Part shown: piece by piece, positions 41,652-50,251 of the stretch
Numbering within the stretch: position 1 is the first letter of the stretch
Layout: every line of letters starts with the position of its first letter
Assembly (NCBI GenBank): GCA_032160545.1
Contig: JAVHVN010000107.1
Span: 1-50,626 of the forward strand
DNA length: 50,626 bases
Source: DATGFB01 sp032160545
GTDB lineage: Bacteria; Actinomycetota; Actinomycetes; Mycobacteriales; Jatrophihabitantaceae
Direction of reading: 5' to 3'
The notes under the pieces: generated by a model
Seen by the model: only the letters and a program-made list of their open reading frames with translations
What the model was told of the DNA's origin: nothing
The model's database searches: none
Position numbers and translations under genes: made by a program

Positions 41652-42265
41652 CGGATCCTCCTGAGTGTGGGGCCCGGCAGGCCTATGTCGTCGGCGAACA
41701 TGTCGAGCACGCGCGGCAGTTGCTTCAGATAGCGGTTGCCGCCGGGGTCGTTGGCGAACTGGGCATCGACGAGCCCACCGACCAGCGCCGCGCACAGGTC
41801 GACGTCCTCGGCACGCGGTATGCCGATGGTCCGCATCCGTTCGCGGAACAGGTCCATCACCCGCACCGACGGTGCGTACGACGCCTCGGTGGGGGTGAAG
41901 TCGGCAACCACCCGCTGGTTCATGAGCTGGAACCGGGGGAGGTTCGCCGTGGCGAAGTCGACGAACGTCATGAGCATGAACAGCAGCGCCTTGCGAGGGG
42001 CGGCCGGCAACTCACCGTCCAGGTCCTCGATGGTCGCGAGGTAGTCCGACCAGGCCTGGCCGAACATCGCGTCGTAGATGGCGTTCTTCGATTCGAAGTG
42101 CGTGTACAGGGAGGGGGAGCGCATGCCGACGCGCTCGGCGACGGCTCGCAGGGTCACGTTCTCGAGCCCGTCGTCACCGGCGATGTCCCACGCCGCGTCG
42201 ACGATTTCCCGCCGAGTCGCCTCACGGCGTTCGGCTCTCCTATCGCGATTAGGCAAAGCGCTCAC
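41648..42265 (-). CDS. TetR-family transcriptional regulator
   Basis: Repressor of 205 aa. The helix-turn-helix is at about 37-60 (VTLRAVAERVGMRSPSLYTHFESK). The C-terminal ligand domain ends DMFADDIGLPGPTLRRIR and resembles TetR_C_33-type regulators. The GTG start at 42265 has no Shine-Dalgarno site. The octamer CCTAATCG (minus-strand reading) occurs on both sides of the start codon and is a candidate operator. First gene of the minus-strand operon, divergent from era. Confidence 0.87.
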   Translation of the reverse strand: MSALPNRDRRAERREATRREIVDAAWDIAGDDGLENVTLRAVAERVGMRSPSLYTHFESKNAIYDAMFGQAWSDYLATIEDLDGELPAAPRKALLFMLMTFVDFATANLPRFQLMNQRVVADFTPTEASYAPSVRVMDLFRERMRTIGIPRAEDVDLCAALVGGLVDAQFANDPGGNRYLKQLPRVLDMFADDIGLPGPTLRRIR

Positions 42266-42272
42266 GATTAGG
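42246..42272. repeat. Direct repeat of CGATTAGG at the TetR start
   Basis: CGATTAGG occurs at 42246-42253 and 42265-42272, 19 bp apart start to start, about two helical turns. It flanks the TetR start codon in the TetR/era divergent region. Candidate autoregulatory operator. Confidence 0.5.
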
Positions 42273-42356
42273 AGAGTGACCCCACCGGGCCCGTCCGTCA
42301 AGGGGCACGCAGTCGTTCGGCCAATTCGCGTCGGCGGCAGATGGGAGAATGGCGAC

Positions 42357-43271
42357 ATGACCGGTATGGGCGGGCACGAGGACGCCGAGTTCCGCTCCGG
42401 GTTCTCCTGCTTCGTCGGGCGCCCGAATGCCGGCAAATCGACGCTCACCAACGCCTTGGTCGGCAGCAAGGTCGTCATCACGAGCGACAAGCCGCAGACC
42501 ACGCGGCACGCGGTCCGCGGCATCGTGAACCGTGCGGACGCGCAGCTGGTCGTCGTCGACACACCGGGCCTGCACCGCCCCCGCACGCTGCTCGGCCAGC
42601 GACTCAACGACGTCGTCCGCTCGACGCTCGCCGAGGTCGACGTCATCGGGTTCTGCATTCCGGCCGACGAGAAGATCGGCCCAGGCGACCGATTCATCGC
42701 TGCCGAGCTGGCCGAGGTCCGCGCGCCGGTCGTCGCCGTCGTCACCAAGACCGATTCCGTCTCCCGCGACCGCGTCGCGGCGCAGCTGATGGCGGTCAGC
42801 GAGCTGGGCGAGTGGGCCGACATCGTTCCGGTTTCGGCAGCGTCCGGCTCGCAGGTCGACGTCCTGACCGACGTCCTGGTCGGTCACCTGCCGACCGGAC
42901 CGCGGCTCTACCCCGACGACATGACGACCGACAACGACCGCGACACGCGCATCGCCGAGCTGATCCGCGAAGCGGCGCTCGAGGGCGTGCGCGATGAGTT
43001 GCCGCACTCGATCGCGGTCACGGTCGAGGAGCTGCAGCCGCGCGACGGGCGCCCTGACCTCATCGACGTCTACGCGACGGTCCACCTCGAGCGTACGAGC
43101 CAGAAGGGCATCGTCATCGGGCACCGGGGCGCCCGGCTCAAGCACATCGGGACGGTTGCGCGAACCGGCATCGAGGAGCTGCTCGGCAGCCGGGTGCATC
43201 TGAACCTGCACGTCGCGGTCGAGTCCGACTGGCAGCGCGACCCCAAGAAGCTCGACCGGCTGGGCTTCTAG
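42357..43271 (+). CDS. era: GTPase Era
   Basis: Era (304 aa), a GTPase that binds the 3' end of 16S rRNA during 30S assembly. P-loop GRPNAGKS at 21-28, DTPG at 68-71 and TKTD for the G4 motif; the C-terminal KH domain has GIVIGHRGARLKHIG. ATG 42357 has GGAG about 10 nt upstream and GAGAAT 6 nt upstream. It is divergent from the TetR operon; the next gene starts on the base after its stop. Confidence 0.97.
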   Translation: MTGMGGHEDAEFRSGFSCFVGRPNAGKSTLTNALVGSKVVITSDKPQTTRHAVRGIVNRADAQLVVVDTPGLHRPRTLLGQRLNDVVRSTLAEVDVIGFCIPADEKIGPGDRFIAAELAEVRAPVVAVVTKTDSVSRDRVAAQLMAVSELGEWADIVPVSAASGSQVDVLTDVLVGHLPTGPRLYPDDMTTDNDRDTRIAELIREAALEGVRDELPHSIAVTVEELQPRDGRPDLIDVYATVHLERTSQKGIVIGHRGARLKHIGTVARTGIEELLGSRVHLNLHVAVESDWQRDPKKLDRLGF

Positions 43272-44495
43272 GTGCTCGCCCACTACCGGGCGGCCTTCCG
43301 AGCACCAGGGACGGCCGCATTCAGCGCCGCGGGCTTCGTGATGCGTTTCGCCATCGCGATCTACCCGATCGCGTTGGTGTTGCTGATCTCCCTGCGGACC
43401 GGGCACTACGGGTTCGCAGGCCTGCTCAGTGGCATCTACGTGTTCGCCAACGGCGTCGGCAATCCGGTCCTCGCGCGACTCGCCGACCGGTTCGGTCAGC
43501 GGCGGGTGGTGCGGCCGGCGTCGCTGGTGCACGTCGCGGCCGTCGCGGTCGTCGTCGGGCTGGCGCGAAGCGACGCTTCGGACTGGACGCTGATCCCGCC
43601 CACGATCGTCGCGGGCTTCGCGTACGTGGCGGTCGGCTCGCTCGTCCGCGCGCGCTGGTCCTACGTGCTTGCCGGGCGTCCCGAACTCAGCACCGCGTAC
43701 TCGCTCGAGTCGACGCTCGACGAGGTCATCTTCACGGTCGGGCCACTGATCGCGACGGTTCTCGCCACCCAGGCGGCCCCGGAATGGTCGTTCGTTCTCG
43801 GCGCGGTGCTCGTCGGCTCCGGTGCGGCGTGGCTGCAGGCCCAGCACGCGACCGAACCCCCGGCGCATCCCGCCGGCACGCCGCCGCACGACTCGGCACT
43901 GCGATACCGCGGGATGGTCCTGCTGACTGCCGCCGCGATCGGGATGGGTGCCGTGTTCGCCAGCGCGGAGGTGACGATGGTGGCGTTCTGCGGTCAGCAC
44001 GGGCAGACCCGCTGGGCCGGTGCCGTGCTCGCGTGCTTCGCGTTCGGCAGCGCGGTCTCGGGCTTCTTCTACGGTGCGCGCCTGCGCCCCGCCCCGGTGC
44101 TGGCCCGGTTCCGGCAGCAGGCGCTGATCTTCGCGGTCCTGCCGCTGCTGTTCCTCGCCGCGGTCGAGGTCCCGGTGCTGGCGGTCCTCTCGTTCGTGGT
44201 CGGGCTGGCCACTGCCCCGACGTTGATCAACGCCTTCGGCCTCATCGAGAGCGTCGTGCCGAACTCGGCGCTCACCGAGGGCATGTCCTGGCTGACCACC
44301 GGCCTCAGCGTGGGCTACGGCGTCGCCGCCGCAGCGGTGGGCCGCATTGCCGACGCGCACGGTGCACGGTGGGCCTTCTCGGTCACGATCGTCGCCGGGC
44401 TCGCGGTCGGCGTGATCGCACTGGTCCTCACCGCCCGGCTTCGGACGCCGCGGCCCGGGGGCGTGGCACCATCGGAACGTGCCGCTCTACCGTGA
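43272..44495 (+). CDS. MFS transporter
   Basis: Major facilitator of 407 aa with about 12 membrane helices. The first loop LADRFGQRRVVRP is the MFS motif between helices 2 and 3; the middle has a short His/Pro-rich loop. Substrate unknown. It is placed between era and recO: the GTG follows the era stop directly and the last 17 bp overlap recO, so it is locked into the housekeeping transcript. Confidence 0.87.
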   Translation: MLAHYRAAFRAPGTAAFSAAGFVMRFAIAIYPIALVLLISLRTGHYGFAGLLSGIYVFANGVGNPVLARLADRFGQRRVVRPASLVHVAAVAVVVGLARSDASDWTLIPPTIVAGFAYVAVGSLVRARWSYVLAGRPELSTAYSLESTLDEVIFTVGPLIATVLATQAAPEWSFVLGAVLVGSGAAWLQAQHATEPPAHPAGTPPHDSALRYRGMVLLTAAAIGMGAVFASAEVTMVAFCGQHGQTRWAGAVLACFAFGSAVSGFFYGARLRPAPVLARFRQQALIFAVLPLLFLAAVEVPVLAVLSFVVGLATAPTLINAFGLIESVVPNSALTEGMSWLTTGLSVGYGVAAAAVGRIADAHGARWAFSVTIVAGLAVGVIALVLTARLRTPRPGGVAPSERAALP

Positions 44496-45240
44496 CGAGG
44501 CGGTCGTCCTGCGAGTGCACAAGCTCGGCGAGGCCGACCGGATCGTCAGCATGCTCACCCGCCGCCACGGTCGGGTGCGCGCGGTCGGCAAGGGCGTCCG
44601 GCGCACCACGTCGAAGTTCGGCGCGCGGCTCGAGCCGGGCAGCCACATCGACGTGCAACTGCACACCCGGCTCGCCGAAGGGCAGCAGGGCCCCGGCGGC
44701 CAGCGCGGGCTCGACCTCGTGACCCAGACCGAGTCGCTCGGCTCCTATGGCGCGCAGCTGGCCACCGACTACTCGCGCTGGACTGCCGTGTCCGCGATCT
44801 GCGAGACCGCCGAACGGCTGACGGAGGAGGGTGAGCCGGCGCTGCGGCTCTACCTGCTCGTCGTCGGGGCGCTGAAGGCTCTCGTCGAGCGGGTGCACTC
44901 GCCCGGGCTCGTCCTGGACGCGTTCTTCATCCGCGCGATGGCCACCGAGGGGTGGGAACCGGCGCTGCGTGACTGCGCCAAGTGCTCGGCACCGGGTCCG
45001 CACTCCGCCTTCAACGTCGCGGCGGGCGGTTCGGTCTGCGAGAACTGCCGGCCGACGGGTTCGGCTCGCCCGCTATCGCAGTCGGTCGACCTCATGTACG
45101 CGCTGCTGACCGGCGACTGGCCGGCCGCCGAGGCGAGCGACGAGTCGCCGCGCCGCGAGGCGAGCGGGCTCATCGCCGCACACCTGCAATGGCATCTCGA
45201 GCGCGCCCTGCGCTCCCTGCCCCTGGTCGACCGTGCGTAG
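44479..45240 (+). CDS. recO: DNA repair protein RecO
   Basis: RecO (253 aa) loads RecA onto SSB-coated DNA in the RecFOR pathway. The N-terminal OB fold begins LYRDEAVVLRVHKLGEADRIVSMLTRRHGRVRAVGKGVRR. The helical C-terminal part contains a zinc site with Cys166, Cys169, Cys187 and Cys190. The GTG start lies within the end of the MFS gene; the end overlaps uppS by 8 bp. Confidence 0.96.
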   Translation: MPLYRDEAVVLRVHKLGEADRIVSMLTRRHGRVRAVGKGVRRTTSKFGARLEPGSHIDVQLHTRLAEGQQGPGGQRGLDLVTQTESLGSYGAQLATDYSRWTAVSAICETAERLTEEGEPALRLYLLVVGALKALVERVHSPGLVLDAFFIRAMATEGWEPALRDCAKCSAPGPHSAFNVAAGGSVCENCRPTGSARPLSQSVDLMYALLTGDWPAAEASDESPRREASGLIAAHLQWHLERALRSLPLVDRA

Positions 45241-46024
45241 AGGCACCCGCTGGCCCGCGCCGCCGCCGCATTCGTCCGGCGCCCGGCCCCCGCAGATCCC
45301 CGCCGCGCTCGTCCCCAAGCACGTAGCGATCGTCATGGACGGCAACGGCCGCTGGGCGCACGCGCACGGGCTGCCTCGAACCGAGGGGCACCGCGCCGGC
45401 GAGGCAGCACTCATGGACGTGCTGCACGGTGCCATCGAACTCGGGGTCGACACCATCTCGGCATACGCCTTCTCGACGGAGAACTGGCGTCGCTCGCCCG
45501 AAGAGGTGCGCTTCCTGATGGGGTTCAACAAGGACGTGATCCGGCGGCGCCGTGACGAACTGGCCGAGCTGGGCGTACGGATCCGGTGGGCCGGCCGCCG
45601 CCCCAGGCTGTGGCGCAGCGTGATCGACCAGCTCGAGGACGCCGAGCAGTTCACCCGCGGCAACGACCGGCTCACGCTGCAGTTCTGCGTCAACTACGGC
45701 GGTCGCGCCGAACTCGTCGACGCGACCCGTGCCATTGCCCGAGGCGTGGCGGCGGGCACGATCGACCCGGCCAAGATCGACGAGCGGACGATCGCGGCGC
45801 ACCTGGACGAGCCGGACCTCCCCGACGTCGACCTGTTCATCCGGACCTCCGGCGAGCAGCGGACGTCGAACTTCCTGCTGTGGCAGTCGGCCTACGCCGA
45901 GTTGGTGTTCCTCGACACACCCTGGCCGGACTTCGACCGCCGGCAGCTGTGGGCCGCCTGCCTCGCGTACGCCCAGCGCGACCGGCGCTTCGGTGCCGCC
46001 GGCCCGGTGGCGCCCGGCGCATGA
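45233..46024 (+). CDS. uppS: Isoprenyl (cis-prenyl) transferase
   Basis: Cis-prenyltransferase of 263 aa making the polyprenyl diphosphate carrier for cell-wall synthesis. The DGNGRWA motif (Asp36) binds substrate phosphate; FSTENWRRSPEEV, CVNYGGRAELVDA and DLFIRTSGEQRTSNFLLWQ are the family blocks. By position it matches mycobacterial Rv2361c, a decaprenyl diphosphate synthase, but product length cannot be read from sequence. The GTG start overlaps recO. Confidence 0.96.
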   Translation: MRRGTRWPAPPPHSSGARPPQIPAALVPKHVAIVMDGNGRWAHAHGLPRTEGHRAGEAALMDVLHGAIELGVDTISAYAFSTENWRRSPEEVRFLMGFNKDVIRRRRDELAELGVRIRWAGRRPRLWRSVIDQLEDAEQFTRGNDRLTLQFCVNYGGRAELVDATRAIARGVAAGTIDPAKIDERTIAAHLDEPDLPDVDLFIRTSGEQRTSNFLLWQSAYAELVFLDTPWPDFDRRQLWAACLAYAQRDRRFGAAGPVAPGA

Positions 46025-46338
46025 TCGCGATCACCCACTTCGAGTCCGCGGCCGTCGACTTCGCCGACCGGGCAGCCGAGGCGCTCGCGGCGTTGGCCGG
46101 CCGGCCCGGCTACCTGCGCGGCACGCTCGCGCGCAGCACCGACGATGCCGACCGGTGGCTGCTGGTCACCGAGTGGGAGAACGTCGGCTCGTACCGGCGC
46201 GCGCTCGGCAACTACGAGGTGAGGCTGCGAGCGACACCGCTACTGGCCCAGGCACTCGAGCTGCCAGGTGCCTTCGAAGCCCTCGCCGACGTGCCGCCCG
46301 GCGGCCCGATCGTGCGCCACGGCAGCGATCGGGCCTGA
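46021..46338 (+). CDS. ABM-domain small protein
   Basis: Protein of 105 aa with an antibiotic-biosynthesis-monooxygenase-like ferredoxin fold: IAITHFE at the start, LAGRPGYLRGTLARSTDDADRWLLVTEWENVGSYRRAL in the middle. Function unknown; members range from monooxygenases to heme-degrading enzymes and simple dimeric proteins. ATG overlaps the uppS stop (ATGA). Confidence 0.8.
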   Translation: MIAITHFESAAVDFADRAAEALAALAGRPGYLRGTLARSTDDADRWLLVTEWENVGSYRRALGNYEVRLRATPLLAQALELPGAFEALADVPPGGPIVRHGSDRA

Positions 46339-46347
46339 CGCGCTCGA

Positions 46348-46353
46348 TACGCT
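46348..46353 (+). promoter_or_regulatory. Possible -10 box of glyS
   Basis: TACGCT lies 36 nt upstream of the glyS GTG in the 51-bp gap; a leader of about 30 nt with GGAG (46379-46382) would result. Confidence 0.35.
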
Positions 46354-46389
46354 GGACCTGCTTCCCCGCCAATCAGTTGGAGTTCCTCA

Positions 46390-47772
46390 GTGCCCACCGA
46401 CCGTAACGACGCCGTCGTCAACCTCAGCAAGCGGCGCGGTTTCGTCTACCCGTCCAGCGAGATCTATGGCGGCAGCAGATCGGCATGGGACTACGGACCG
46501 CTCGGCGTCGAGCTGAAGGAGAACGTCCGCCGGCAGTGGTGGCGAACGATGGTCACCGGGCGTGACGACATCGTCGGCCTCGACTCGGCCGTCATTCTCG
46601 CCCCGCAGGTCTGGGAGGCATCCGGCCACGTCGCGACCTTCTCCGACCCGCTTACCGAGTGCCAGCACTGCCATCGCCGGTTCCGCGCGGACGACCTCGA
46701 GGATGACTACGCGGCCCGCAAGGGTCGCCTACCCGAGCGCGGTCTGGCCGACATCGCCTGCCCCCACTGCGGCACCCGCGGCCAGTGGACCGAGCCCAAG
46801 CAGTTCAGCGGCATGCTGCGCACGTATCTCGGGCCGGTCGAGGACGAGTCCGGCCTGCACTACCTTCGACCCGAGACGGCCCAGGGCATCTTCGTCAACT
46901 TCCTCAACGTCTTGACGACCTCGCGCCGCAAGGTGCCGTTCGGCATCGCGCAGACGGGCAAGAGCTTCCGCAACGAGATCACCCCGGGCAATTTCATCTT
47001 CCGCACGCGTGAGTTCGAGCAGATGGAGATGGAGTTCTTCGTCAAGCCCGGAACCGACGCCGAGTGGCACGAGTATTGGCTCGAGCAGCGCTGGAACTGG
47101 TACGTCGACCTCGGCATCGATCCCGAGAACCTGCGCTTCTACGAGCACCCGAAGGAGAAGCTTTCGCACTACTCGACGCGCACGGTCGACATCGAGTACC
47201 GCTTCCGCTTCGGCGGCAGCGAGTTCGCCGAGCTCGAGGGAATCGCCAACCGCACCGACTACGACCTCAAGACCCACTCCGAGCACTCCGGCGCCAACCT
47301 CACCTACCTCGACACCGAGACGAACGAGCGGTACACGCCGTATGTGATCGAACCGGCCGCGGGACTGACCCGCGCGGTGCTGGCCTTCCTGCTCGACGCC
47401 TACACCGAGGACGAAGCTCCGAACGCCAAGGGCCAGCTCGAGACGCGCACCGTCCTGCGCCTCGACCCGCGGCTGGCCCCGGTCAAGGCCGCCGTGCTGC
47501 CGCTGTCGCGCAACGCCGATCTCTCGCCCAAGGCTCGCGACCTGGCCGCCCAGCTCCGCCGGAACTGGAACGTCGACTTCGACGACGCGCAGGCGATCGG
47601 ACGGCGGTACCGCCGCCAGGACGAGATCGGCACGCCGTTCTGCATCACCGTGGACTTCGACACGCTGGACGACGACGCGGTGACGATCCGGGAACGTGAT
47701 TCGATGGCGCAGACCCGGGTGGCGCTCGGTCAGGTCGAGGGCTACCTCGCCGGCAAGCTCGTCGGGGCATGA
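46390..47772 (+). CDS. glyS: Glycyl-tRNA synthetase (single-chain, dimeric type)
   Basis: GlyRS of 460 aa, class II, eukaryote/archaea-like alpha2 form typical of actinobacteria. Motif 1 region GFVYPSSEIYGGSRSAWDYGPLG; two Cys pairs of the zinc insertion (CQHC and CPHC); motif 2 GKSFRNEITPGNFIFRTREFEQ; C-terminal anticodon-binding domain from about 360. The GTG start has GGAG at 7 nt. Confidence 0.98.
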   Translation: MPTDRNDAVVNLSKRRGFVYPSSEIYGGSRSAWDYGPLGVELKENVRRQWWRTMVTGRDDIVGLDSAVILAPQVWEASGHVATFSDPLTECQHCHRRFRADDLEDDYAARKGRLPERGLADIACPHCGTRGQWTEPKQFSGMLRTYLGPVEDESGLHYLRPETAQGIFVNFLNVLTTSRRKVPFGIAQTGKSFRNEITPGNFIFRTREFEQMEMEFFVKPGTDAEWHEYWLEQRWNWYVDLGIDPENLRFYEHPKEKLSHYSTRTVDIEYRFRFGGSEFAELEGIANRTDYDLKTHSEHSGANLTYLDTETNERYTPYVIEPAAGLTRAVLAFLLDAYTEDEAPNAKGQLETRTVLRLDPRLAPVKAAVLPLSRNADLSPKARDLAAQLRRNWNVDFDDAQAIGRRYRRQDEIGTPFCITVDFDTLDDDAVTIRERDSMAQTRVALGQVEGYLAGKLVGA

Positions 47773-47785
47773 CCGCGATGCTTCG

Positions 47786-47797
47786 TACCCTGGACCG
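47786..47797 (+). promoter_or_regulatory. Leaderless-type -10 box for dusB
   Basis: TACCCT (47786-47791) ends 6 nt before the GTG at 47798; the intervening GGACCG is no ribosome site. Confidence 0.45.
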
Positions 47798-49009
47798 GTG
47801 ACCACCGCCGACGTCCGCACCGAGGCCGCACCGCTGCACCTCGCGGTCGGTGTCGTCGCCGACCCCCCGGTCGTCCTGGCGCCGATGGCCGGGATCACGA
47901 ACACCGCGTTCCGCCAGTTGTGCCGCGAGTCGATGGCCGCCGAACTCGGGGACGACCGCGCCGGCAAGGGGGGTCCCCTCGCGCGTGAGGGCGTAGCCCG
48001 CGGGGGACTGTTCGTCAGCGAGATGATCACGACCCGGGCGCTGGTCGAGCGCAACCCGAAGACCTTGCGCATGGTGCGGTTCGAGCCCGAGGAGCGCCCG
48101 CGCAGCATCCAGCTCTACGGAGTCGACCCGATGGTCGTGTCGCAGGCCGTCCGGATGGTGGTCGAGGAGGATCTCGCCGACCATGTCGACCTGAACTTCG
48201 GCTGCCCGGTCCCGAAGGTGACCCGCCGTGGTGGGGGGTCGGCGCTGCCGTGGCGCTCGGAGCTGTTCGCCGACATCGTCTCGGCCGCGGTCCGAGCGGC
48301 GGGCGGTGCCGTTCCGGTGACCGTGAAGATGCGCGTGGGCATCGACCGAGAGCATGTGACGTATCGCGACGCCGGGCTTCGTGCGCAGGACGCCGGTGTC
48401 GCCCAGGTGGCGCTGCACGGCCGCACCGCCGCCGACTTCTACGGCGGGACGGCCGACTGGGAGCCGATCGCCGACCTGGTGCAGCTGCTCGACATCCCGG
48501 TGCTCGGCAACGGTGACATCTGGGAGGCCGACGACGCGGTGCGGATGGTCCGCGAGACCGGATGCGCCGGTGTCGTCATCGGGCGCGGTTGCCTCGGTCG
48601 CCCATGGCTGTTCGCCGATCTCGCGGCAGCGTTCGACGGACGCACCGAGCGCAGCCTGCCCGCCCTGCACGAGGTGGCCCGGCTGATGCGGCGGCATGCG
48701 CAGCTGCTGGCCGGCTACCTCGGGGAGGAGCGCGGGGTCACCGACTTCCGAAAGCATGTCGCGTGGTACCTGAAGGGCTTCTCGGTCGGCAGCGACGTCC
48801 GCGTGGCGATGGCGAGCGCCTCGAGCCTCGCGCAGCTCGACGACCTGCTCGCGACGCTGGACGACCAGCCGTTCCCCACCGCCGTGCTGGGCCGGCCGCG
48901 CGGGCGTACGACCGGCGCCCGGTCGGTCGCGCTGCCCGATGGCTGGCTCGCCGACCGTGCCTCCCGAGCCGTCCCCGCCGGGGCCGAACTCCCCGACAGC
49001 GGCGGCTGA
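47798..49009 (+). CDS. dusB: tRNA-dihydrouridine synthase (DusB type)
   Basis: FMN-dependent tRNA-dihydrouridine synthase of 403 aa. VLAPMAGITNTAFRQLC is the FMN-binding start, LNFGCPVPKVTRRGGGSAL carries catalytic Cys136, and VKMRVG and GNGDIW follow. Compared with E. coli DusB it has an insertion after the first helix (about residues 46-69) and a longer C-terminal tail. Same place as in mycobacteria, downstream of glyS. It ends near a 13-bp inverted repeat. Confidence 0.93.
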   Translation: MTTADVRTEAAPLHLAVGVVADPPVVLAPMAGITNTAFRQLCRESMAAELGDDRAGKGGPLAREGVARGGLFVSEMITTRALVERNPKTLRMVRFEPEERPRSIQLYGVDPMVVSQAVRMVVEEDLADHVDLNFGCPVPKVTRRGGGSALPWRSELFADIVSAAVRAAGGAVPVTVKMRVGIDREHVTYRDAGLRAQDAGVAQVALHGRTAADFYGGTADWEPIADLVQLLDIPVLGNGDIWEADDAVRMVRETGCAGVVIGRGCLGRPWLFADLAAAFDGRTERSLPALHEVARLMRRHAQLLAGYLGEERGVTDFRKHVAWYLKGFSVGSDVRVAMASASSLAQLDDLLATLDDQPFPTAVLGRPRGRTTGARSVALPDGWLADRASRAVPAGAELPDSGG

Positions 49010-49015
49010 CTCCCT

Positions 49016-49066
49016 TGATCAAGAGATCCGCTCAGTCGATAGCCGACGAAATCGATCTCTTGATCA
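49016..49066. repeat. 13-bp inverted repeat between dusB and the desaturase gene
   Basis: TGATCAAGAGATC (49016-49028) and GATCTCTTGATCA (49054-49066) are perfect reverse complements with a 25-nt spacer. Each arm also contains the small palindrome TGATCA. The stretch is clearly lower in GC than its surroundings and includes the desaturase stop codon. No T-run follows on either strand. It may be a bidirectional terminator or a protein-binding site. Confidence 0.75.
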
Positions 49067-50251
49067 CGGAAAGGCGGGGACGCGCTGCTGCTCGAGCCGG
49101 ACGGAGGGGTCCGGCGGCGGTGCGACGTAGGGACCCGGCTTCGGTCGCGGAGCACCGCCGGGGAACGCCAACCGGATGATCGTCCGCTGCACGCTGCCCC
49201 ACTGCTTGCTGAAGGGCCCGGTGTTGTACGGCAGGCCGTACTTCTCGCAGACCACCTTCACCTTCGGCGCGATCTGCTTGTACCGCGAGCTGGGCATGTC
49301 GGGGTAGAGGTGGTGTTCGACCTGGAAGGACAGGTTGCCGCTCATGAAGTGGAACAGGTCGCTGCCGTCGATGTTGGCTGCGCCGATGAGCTGGCGCACG
49401 AACCACGCACCGCGCGACTCGTCCTGCACCTCCTCCTCGGTGAACATGTAGGTCTGGTCGGGGAAGTGCCCGCAGAAGATGATCGCGTGCGCCCAGACGT
49501 TGCGGATGACGTTGGCGGTGAAGTTCGCCTTCAACGTGGACGCGAAGCCCTTGCGCCCACTGAGCGCGGGGAAGGCCAGGTAGTCCTTGACGATCTGGGT
49601 CCTGGCCTTGCCGGCCATGCCCTTGAGCTCGCGCTTGACCTGCGCCTTGGACTTCTCGCCGCGGCGGATCGCCTCGAAGTCGAGGTCGTGGAACGCGACG
49701 CCCCACTCGAAGAAGGCCATCAACACGAGGTTGTAGAGCGGCTGGGCGAGGTAGACCGGATGCCACTTCTGCTGCGGGTCGATCCGCATGATCTCGTAGC
49801 CGAGGTCGCGATCCTTGCCGCGGATGTTGGTGTAGGTGTGGTGGACGTAGTTGTGGGAGTGCTTCCACGCCTCGGCGGTCGAGGCCGAGTCCCAGTCCCA
49901 CTTCGACGAGTGGATCTGCGGATCGTTCATCCAGTCCCACTGGCCGTGCATCACGTTGTGGCCGATCTCCATGTTCTCCAGGATCTTGGCCAGCGAGAGC
50001 GTCGCGGTGCCCGCGATCCACGCGGGCTTGTGGCGGGAGAACAGGAGGATCACGCGCGAGAGCACGACCAGGCGGCGGTGCAGCTCGATCATCGAGCGGA
50101 TGTAGCGCGCGTCGCGGTCGCCGAGCTCCGCGAAGACCTCGTCGTGGATCGCCGCGAACTCGCGACCCAGCTCCTCGATCTGCTCATCGGTGAGCCGTGT
50201 GAGCGGACTCTCCGGCGCGGTTGGCGTGGGCGGTGCTTCGGTGGCGCTCAT
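49064..50251 (-). CDS. Membrane fatty-acid desaturase (DesA3-like)
   Basis: Membrane-bound diiron acyl desaturase of 395 aa. The three histidine boxes are HNVMH (98-102), HSHNYVHH (131-138) and QVEHH (310-314). Hydrophobic segments flank them. The best-known parallel is mycobacterial DesA3, a stearoyl-CoA delta-9 desaturase fed electrons by the ferredoxin reductase Rv3230c; the gene upstream here encodes just such a protein. Position of the double bond cannot be read from sequence. The ATG overlaps the reductase stop (ATGA), so the two are coupled. Convergent with dusB. Confidence 0.92.
   Translation of the reverse strand: MSATEAPPTPTAPESPLTRLTDEQIEELGREFAAIHDEVFAELGDRDARYIRSMIELHRRLVVLSRVILLFSRHKPAWIAGTATLSLAKILENMEIGHNVMHGQWDWMNDPQIHSSKWDWDSASTAEAWKHSHNYVHHTYTNIRGKDRDLGYEIMRIDPQQKWHPVYLAQPLYNLVLMAFFEWGVAFHDLDFEAIRRGEKSKAQVKRELKGMAGKARTQIVKDYLAFPALSGRKGFASTLKANFTANVIRNVWAHAIIFCGHFPDQTYMFTEEEVQDESRGAWFVRQLIGAANIDGSDLFHFMSGNLSFQVEHHLYPDMPSSRYKQIAPKVKVVCEKYGLPYNTGPFSKQWGSVQRTIIRLAFPGGAPRPKPGPYVAPPPDPSVRLEQQRVPAFP

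Noticed and set aside
42078..42356. Longer era reading frame beginning at 42078
   Set aside because: The extra N-terminus overlaps the TetR gene antisense and has no Era similarity; homology begins a few residues after ATG 42357.
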